Source: Ypsolopha sequella
Taxonomy: Eukaryota; Arthropoda; Insecta; Lepidoptera; Ypsolophidae
DNA: 64,000 bases
Assembly: GCA_934047225.1 (NCBI GenBank)
Contig: OW203988.1
Coordinates: forward strand, 8,962,229-9,026,228
Direction of reading: 5' to 3'
The notes under the pieces were generated by a model, which saw only the letters and a list, made by a program, of their open reading frames with translations, was not told where the DNA came from and searched no databases. The position numbers and the translations under genes are program-made. Numbering within the stretch: position 1 is the stretch's first letter; each line of letters starts with the position of its first letter. Below, one piece after another: positions 57,137 to 64,000 of this stretch.

Positions 57137-57490
57137 CAGTACTCTCTCGCTAGTCCGCCGCTTGATAATCCGACAACTACTATAATCCGCCCATTTTTTG
57201 CAAGTCGATGTCTCTCTGTAATCATGTTATTACGAAGATTTATTCTGGTAAAAGACAAGCCAAATTAGAGCAGTATTTTTCAAAACCTGAGTAATCACTT
57301 AATGTGTCAGTTCATTTTTAAATTTTAATACAAAGTACATATGTATTTACCTTCATAAGTACTAATACAAAATTACTATGTTTTTTTGTTGTTTTCCTCA
57401 ATTTGATGTTCCTGTACATTATAATCCACCGTTTTCGGTAATCCGCCGGTAGTCCGGATTTTTTTGTGGCGGATTAGCGAGAGGGTACTG
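57137..57490. mobile_element. pogo/Tigger-like MITE, copy 2
   Basis: The 354-bp copy has ends CAGTACTCTCTCGCTAGTCC and GCGGATTAGCGAGAGGGTAC+TG, TA at 57135-57136 and 57491-57492, and an interior almost identical to 11683-12039. Confidence 0.88.
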
Positions 57491-57659
57491 TATTCCTTAA
57501 TTTCTTGCTTACTGATAACATAATCACCTTGATGTAGCTGTAAATATGCATTAGAGCCAGTTTACAGTTATTTCTTGTAAAATAGCTAATAAGATGCATG
57601 AAACAAAAACCTCCTTTTCGCCGTAGTAGGATGAAAAATAAATAATGTTGATACCTTGG

Positions 57660-57862
57660 TGTTTTAGGATATGTTTGCCATTTTCTTAACAATCAATTAT
57701 AATTTTAGATAAGATTATGTATTAGATTTTATTCTAATCTAGGATTTCATTGTATAAATAGTATTGTTACTTTGGTGTGTAAAGATGTTTCCTATTTTCT
57801 TAACAATCAATCATAACTTAGATAAGATTATGTATTAGATTTTATTGTATTCTAGGATTCTT
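57660..57862. repeat. Imperfect direct duplication, period about 114 bp
   Basis: ttttcttaacaatcaat and agataagattatgtattaga occur at 57681-57740 and again at 57795-57855 with small changes. Confidence 0.75.
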
Positions 57863-58239
57863 TAAAATGTATTTATAAAATATGTAAAATAAAATTAATA
57901 GATAATAATCTTAATAATTACATTTTCACACCCTCTATTATTTTATCACAACCAAAGGAACCCCTCCTTTTCAAGCACATATTTTTGTTTACATAAATGT
58001 ACCTATATATGTGGAATCCTCCATCTTCTAAGACAGTGTTCCTTTACTTTTATCAAAGTACCAAAAATAGGTATTTGTACAATAATAAACCATAACAATA
58101 AAAAATAAAATGAAATTACGTAAACCCTGAAGTAAGTTGATGAATAAATATAAAACATTTCTCGTTTTTCTTGATTTCAGAGATTTGGACGCACACTAGT
58201 GTCGATTCGGTATAACACGACTTAAGGCGATATGTAAAA

Positions 58240-58615
58240 GTTTTAGCCTCCCTGTTATTCCATATGCGAAAAAACCCTCAGTGCGAGAGGGACGGATTCG
58301 TGGTAAAGTTGCAAAAAGTCGGTTTTTTATTAATATAAAATGTACTAAAATTGCTATCATTAGTTTGTGTAGTATCAAAACCCATCTAATAAAATATAAT
58401 TGCAGTCCATATGGCATTCTAAATTGTCAAACCAGGAGAATTGGTGTCGAAAAATACCTCATTTCAATAAATATTTCTATCGAGCCGAATTTCTCCAATC
58501 GCGTTTCTGTTAAACAGATCCCTAGAAAAAGATAAATATATATATATACCTACTATTTTATCAAAATGACACTATATTTACTGAAGTAGATATTTTGTTT
58601 TCGTAAAGCCTTAAT
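58240..58615. repeat. Inverted copy of the 7488-7870 repeat
   Basis: gcgaaaaaaccctcagtgcg, tttctccaatcgcgtttctg and acagatccctagaaaaag are reverse-complement matches to 7488-7870. Non-coding. Confidence 0.75.
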
Positions 58616-59243
58616 AGTTAAGCTGACTGGACTAGCCTTATTTTAAGCGTCCTGTCTTTGTCTTGTCGATACAGAAAGAAAAAGACTTAAGTTTAGACCT
58701 GTCAAATAATGTAAATCGTGCTACACTGAATCGACACTATCGTGTCTCAAAAAGTAGTTCCTTTTAAACCTATTAATCTTGCTCTCTAAATAGATACAAT
58801 TATTAAGATTTTGAAAAAACTACACCGACATCAAAAATGAACGAAATCGTTTTATTTTAAATATAGCTAAACACATTATTATCGAAAACAGGCAAAAATA
58901 AAGAGTTCTGGTAAAACAAGTTAACAAACTTTTAAATGGACGAAAAATTAAAAATGAACTTTATTATTACTTATGAACTTATTTTTTAATGAAATCTCCG
59001 ATTTAAAAAAATCTTTATTAAAAAGATTTCATCGAGAATCAATACAAACATACATAATAGGTACGCATCGAATTGAATTATTCATGCAAAGTAATATGAG
59101 ATTGAGCCAAATGTTTTTTTCCGCCGTCATCATATTTTATTGATGTAAAGTAAAGCATTTGATTCTGTAGAAAATTGCGTTGACGTACATATGATACGTG
59201 TGACGTTTTACTGTAGATAATACTAATCTCATTTATTATAGAA

Positions 59244-59583
59244 CAGGGTTTCTCAAAGTGGGGTACGCGAACCCCTAGGCACAAAATAACAGAAGGTTCA
59301 CTCCGCATAACTAGCGAAAACAGGCGCACGCACACATAGACGCGTACACTCTTACAATAGGTACAAATTAAGATTAAAATTGAACAAAATTGCTCCTAAA
59401 ATCCACTAAATTTGTAACAACAAAAAAATTTACCCAACAAATTAATTATTTAACAATAAATTGTTTTTCGTGATTGTATAAAAGAAATTGTTTTCTCCTG
59501 TGGCGATTTTTTATTTAAGGAGGTCAGCAGTCTTCTGATAAATTTAATAGGGGTTCATGAGGTTATAAGTAGGAGAAACCCTG
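59244..59583. mobile_element. hAT-like MITE with perfect 8-bp target duplication
   Basis: CAGGGTTTCTCAAAGTGGGG at the left and GGAGAAACCCTG at the right are inverted for about 12 bp, with further pairing (gaacccct, aggggttc). TTATAGAA is repeated exactly at 59236-59243 and 59584-59591. CAGGGTTTCTCAA ends with 8-bp duplications are typical of hAT elements. 340 bp without a transposase. Confidence 0.9.
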
Positions 59584-59638
59584 TTATAGAATAATAGCAA
59601 TATTGTGTTACTAATATAAGATAACATTATTTATGAAG

Positions 59639-59826
59639 TCAAATTCACACTGAAGTCTCGGGTAAGTGTTAGTATCAAGGTCATCTTGACCCTTGTTTGG
59701 GAAATAACAATTTTTTTTTCCTTTTTCCTACAAACGCAAATACGAGACAATTTTTTTTTTATTTAGGTAAATACCATATTTATCCTTGATACTATCACTC
59801 TCCACGCCTCCAGTATAAATTTGGCA
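59639..59826. mobile_element. Possible small TIR element
   Basis: caaattcacactgaagtctc pairs partly with cgcctccagtataaatttg at the right, with two long T runs between. Related to motifs at 46241-46600. Confidence 0.4.
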
Positions 59827-60042
59827 GCATAAATTTATGTTATCTTGGATACAGGATTCAGACACCATTGCTTGGTTTCAACCTCTCACTCTATTTTATT
59901 TTAGGAATACTTGTAAATACAAAATGTTTTATGTCTTTTCTTTTAAATGATGTTTTGGTGATCAAAACTCATACAATATTTTCATCAAACATTCCATTCA
60001 TTGAAAACCTACTTATAAGTAAAATATTTTTCAAAAATGTTT

Positions 60043-60079
60043 ATTAATTAATAAATTATTAATTAATTAATTAATTAAC
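60043..60079. repeat. (TTAA)n simple repeat
   Basis: About nine TTAA units run from 60043. They are potential target sites for TTAA-specific transposons, though none has inserted here. Confidence 0.85.
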
Positions 60080-61726
60080 ATTTTAAATTACATTAATTGT
60101 TGTAAGAGAGAGAGATCAGACCCAACCTTATTGAAAAGTTGAATAGTGGTTTGTAGTTTTAGACTCTTTGTATTGAGAGCATTAAAATTAAGTAAATTCA
60201 AATTTCAAAATATTTTCAATCCAATTTTTTTTCAATTTACGGAAACCAATGGAAATTAGGTAATAAGGTTTTGTTGAATAACTATTGAGTTAATTTTAAA
60301 TTGATGTGTTTCGATTAATTAGAAAAAGGCGGGTTCTTCACAATCCGGCTGCGATACCGCTCTTGACCGTCATGATTTATCACTTCAATCATCAAATATA
60401 CAACTGTCAGATTGTCTCTCCTTTTGTACTTCCCTACTTTTATCTCACGACAACACGTGACGTCAGGCTTGGTTGAAGTAATACGTCATTTATGGCGCCT
60501 CTTCTCAGCGGCATCCGGAAATGACTCTATTGATAAAGTTATTTCTCTTAAAAGGTATGTTTAAAAATTACGAAAAAAAAATATTTCAACCCCTCGGTGG
60601 GTCAAAATATTTATATTTATGTAAAATATAACATATAAAAAATAAAAAGGCCTTTAAACGGTATTTTATTAACATGTTGAAAAAAATATATATATAACAA
60701 ACAAGTCAAACTAACTGAAAAACAGAAAACTAAAAAACTTAACTAACTAACAAGTAAGTTAAATTAACTAACAAGTTAAATCATAAAAAACAACTTCATT
60801 TTAGGAAATTATTCTCGCGTAAAAGAAACAGCATGAAAATTTTGTTCATAATCAAGCAGTTTTTTGACCTAAATTAAGTAAAATTGGTTATTTCTTTAAA
60901 ACCACAAATGGTACTTGTATGGTTCATGCACAATGAAAATATTACTTGAAAAATCGTTTATGGAAATTTTCGTCCATCCTGCCCATGTAAAAAATATTAT
61001 TTTCTCCTATTTTGCGCTATCCGGAGACCCAGCGACGTCGTCGTCGTAATGCAGTGCGTGCTGATATGAACGTTATTTCAATGTAGTTTCTGTCGATATT
61101 TGTGCCAACACAGGTCGACTCAAGGCGCTTGGCGACTACCTGCCCCCTATTACACTACTGAAGTGTGCGTAAGCGCGGGAATTAGGCAGTAACACTTAGC
61201 ACACTTCACTACAACCAAGCCTGACGTCGCGTCGTGAGAGAAAAGTACTGTAATATATATTGTTGTTCAATTTTTGAGATTAAGTTATTTTTGAGATAAA
61301 CTTAAGTAGGTATATTTAAACCATAAATAATGATAAAACCATAACATAAAGGATAATTCACCATTCAATATTTGAACAGATAATAACTTGAAAAATTGCT
61401 TTATCCTATTGAAATGTAATTTTTTAATTGATAGATACTTTTGATAATATAGATTAGGTATCTTTTTGGTTATAAAAACATCAGATGCCACAGTCGGAAA
61501 CACACAGTAAAAAACACATTTAATTAATCTTTGATAACGACCCAAAATAGGTATTTACAAAATCAACAACTTATTTTTAATTTCCGAAAGCAATTTTATG
61601 TCATTGTTATAATTCAATTCGAATACCCAGCTGTTATTGATGTTTGTAAAAAAATGATCTAGTCAACCCAGTGTTTTTTTTACTTGGGATGCACATCTAT
61701 TCACTGGGTCTAGCATAGCAGACCAC

Positions 61727-62126
61727 GGCCCGTAGCATAGTGTTTAATCGCACGCGACGCCACTATTTGAATCACAAGTGCAATGAGCGTGACGTACTGT
61801 TTAATCGCAAAACATCGTGACCCCCTCCTCGCACTTGTAATTCAACTAAATCGCATCGCGCGCGGTTAAACAAAAAAAAAGTTTTATGTTTATGTTTAGT
61901 GCGTGTACATGTACAGGGACAGGCCGAAAACCAGCGCTGTGTTGCTGCTCGATAGCTCACAGCAGATTCTGAGTCTGCCCCTTTTCGTCAAATTTTGTAG
62001 TATATTATATACTATTGTTTTCTTGTAAGTTTAGTTTTTTATTTTATTTTTATGTATTTCCGTATTTTAATTGTGACGAATAAATTTCATTTTCTTTCTT
62101 TCTTTCTAAACACTATGCTACGGGCC
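61727..62126. mobile_element. TIR element containing a retroposon tail
   Basis: GGCCCGTAGCATAGTGTTTA (61727-61746) and its exact reverse complement (62107-62126) bound 400 bp. Inside, acaggccgaaaaccagcgct to gacgaataaatttcattt and a (tttc)n tail look like a retroposon 3' end lying against the right terminus. Confidence 0.7.
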
Positions 62127-62264
62127 CATATAGAGTTTTAACCATTCGATACAACATGTTTATCTCTCTCGATACGGTTTGCTATGCTAGACTAGCTGAA
62201 CTGTCCAAACTTGAAAATAATGTAGGGTGAGATACCTTTTATTAATCTGAGTTTTAAAATCTAT

Positions 62265-62656
62265 TTAAGGTAAAACGTCAGCCGCATAGCAAAAAGTGCA
62301 TAAATAAACTTTGTATTTGTTGCTTAGAAGTTAAAAATTGAAAAATATTTTGGTTTGTGGCAGTTAACATCAATAGTTCAGTATTAGTAACGTTCATAAA
62401 GCATGAGTTTGAAATTTAATGCACAATAAGTCATGATCTGGTCGAAACAAAGTTAAAATAGCATTTTAAGTTGGTTTGGACCAGATCATAACTAATTGTG
62501 CATTCAATTCTAAACCTATGCTTTATAAACCTCACTAATACGGAATTATTGTTGTTAACTGCCACATACCAAAATGTTTTTCAAATTTAACTTCTAAACA
62601 AGAAATACAAAGTTAAGTTATGCACTTTTTGCTAAGAGAATGACGTTTAACGTTAA
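62265..62656. mobile_element. TTAA-flanked hairpin MITE, copy B
   Basis: TTAA at 62265-62268 and 62653-62656. The ends GGTAAAACGTCAGCCGC and GAATGACGTTTAACG are inverted, and most of the 392 bp folds back. The interior (tagttcagtattag, tttggaccagatcat) matches copy A at 34038-34420. Confidence 0.8.
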
Positions 62657-62761
62657 GGGCATTTTGCACTTTATTAAATGGAAAATACAACATACGTACA
62701 ACTAAAATCTTAACTATGTACAAACTTTAAGATTACTTCGATAATGAATGCTGGAAACTAG

Positions 62762-63021
62762 TATATCGAGGGTCTACTGCGAGAACCAGCTAAGTGCAAG
62801 TTTTATAGTTTTGAGAAAATCAGTTTGCAATGTTGACAGTTTCAAAGCTTCCTTAGGTATTAGTTGGTATAAAATAAAAAAATCTCAGGATCCAAAAAGC
62901 CTATCATTTAACTGGTTTTACCACAAGAAAGAGCACAAAATAAACCGAGTAAAGCTGTTTTATCAACTCATTTTCGGCCATTTTGTCACTTAGTCGGTTC
63001 TCGCAGTATACCCTCGATATA
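62762..63021. mobile_element. 260-bp TIR element
   Basis: TATATCGAGGGTCTACTGCG and CGCAGTATACCCTCGATATA, extended by gagaacc/ggttctc and taagtg/cactta, form TIRs of about 35 bp with a few mismatches. Non-coding; superfamily open. Confidence 0.8.
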
Positions 63022-63585
63022 ATAGATACACTAGTGTAAATAGCAGTGCCAATTATTATCAATTTTACTATATCTTCGTTAGTTAATCATCATTGGACAC
63101 ATGTTTATAGAAATATGAGTGATTTAAAAGATCTTACCAGCTCGTTAGATTAGATTTTATCTTCGAACAAAACTAACGCAGTATTACAAATAAGAAAATC
63201 AATATTTACTGTAACAATTATATCACAATCAGAATCACCAGTCCGCTATCGGACGATCGACTGAATGATTTGTAGATAGTCGGATATATCACTGAAAAAA
63301 ATCACTTTACTTTATCGCAAATTACTTACCGTTGATTCGTGATTTTAGGTTATATCAGTCGCCACCGATGATAAACGATAACGGAAGATATAAATGTTAT
63401 TTGCTGGAATTTAAAATTTCCTTTAACATAGAGGAAGTTTTTGTGTTAGATATGATATAAGTGCTATTACTTATCTTCGACGATATTTCGCAACGTATGT
63501 TTATTTCAAATTCAATTTAGAGTACAGATGAAATAGATATAAATTCAGATACATTGAATTTTCGCGTCATATAATACGTCATACT

Positions 63586-63821
63586 GCAGTGGCTTGCATA
63601 GAACTTTTTTCCGGAAAAGCAACCCAGAAGGTCTTGTTTAACAATTAAAAAAATATGAAAAAATTTAAATAACACTTGAAAAAAAAAGTTTGTATGACGC
63701 CAGGGTAGGCGAACACTTTCATACAAACTTTTTGTGTTATTTAAATTTTTAAATTTTTTTTTATTGTCAAAATTGACCTTCTGATTGCTTTTCCGGAAAA
63801 AAGTTGTATGCACGCCACTGC
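63586..63821. mobile_element. 236-bp hAT-like foldback MITE
   Basis: GCAGTGGCTTGCATAGAAC and GTTGTATGCACGCCACTGC are inverted, and the inversion continues through ttttccggaaaagcaa and ttgcttttccgg almost to the centre. CAGTGGC is a typical hAT end. cgtcata occurs directly right and three bases left of the element, consistent with a damaged 8-bp duplication. Confidence 0.75.
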
Positions 63822-64000
63822 GTCATAGACAAATACTCTTTATTGTGCACAATATAAAAGAAAACTTAAAGTAGAAAAACAAGATAAAGATAGATAACAA
63901 TTGGCGGTCTTATCGCTAAAAGCGAATTCTTCCAGACAACCTTTGGGTGGAAATGAAGCCAAGGATATAAATCGTAAAGGCGGTGTACATCAAAATAAAT

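Larger units (their letters stand above)
53733..64000 (-). other. Upstream intron / 5' region of the GATA gene
   Basis: No coding exon is recognised on either strand. The segment contains several TIR elements, tRNA-like fragments and simple repeats listed separately. The non-coding first exon and promoter could be here or beyond the right edge. I could not locate them. Confidence 0.5.

Overview
This looks like a piece of a lepidopteran (moth or butterfly) nuclear genome. It is AT-rich, coding DNA is sparse and split by long introns, and repeats typical of Lepidoptera are dense, including the family carrying the motif cgcacttggccggttttt. There are no bacterial operons, rRNA genes or CRISPR arrays.

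Host gene. One cellular gene is supported, on the minus strand: a GATA-type zinc-finger transcription factor, most like the serpent class (GATA-beta/BCFI of silkmoths). Three coding exons are visible. The first (53358-53601, with 5'UTR to 53732) contains the initiator ATG. The second (17521-18063) is a Pro/Gln/His-rich activation region. The third (8232-8377) is the N-terminal GATA finger. Splice sites and codon phases agree at every junction (G|GT, then G|AG) and give 311 residues. The C-terminal finger and the 3' end lie beyond base 1. The rest of the window is intron or upstream DNA of this gene.

Left end (1-8231, intron after the N-finger exon). A young full-length BEL/Pao LTR retrotransposon (41-6565) has identical 444-bp LTRs and a 5-bp target duplication. 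Its gag-protease-RT-RNaseH frame is separated from its integrase frame by a single -1 frame change at 4713-4746. It sits in an older dispersed repeat that also carries a 123-bp MITE. A paralogous copy at 44.86-45.13 kb preserves both empty sites.

Middle (8.4-53.3 kb, two introns). Many TIR elements are present, with TA, TATA, TTAA or 8-bp target duplications, plus a 450-bp palindrome, a 68-bp minisatellite and a 24-bp satellite of about 62 units. The most unusual objects are two TTAA-flanked elements, 35091-37900 and 39213-43805. They share about 670 bp of left arm and 315 bp of right arm at about 99% identity, but enclose octanucleotide (CGTATCGN) arrays of very different length (1.8 and about 3.1 kb). 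The longer copy shows a gradual transition from a CATCRC-type microsatellite into the octamer array, plus long-range higher-order duplications. This reads as a transposable element that generates or carries satellite DNA.

Right end (53.7-64 kb, upstream of the coding start). This holds more MITEs (hAT-like, pogo-like, TTAA hairpins), tRNA-derived SINE fragments and simple repeats. No further gene is recognised there.
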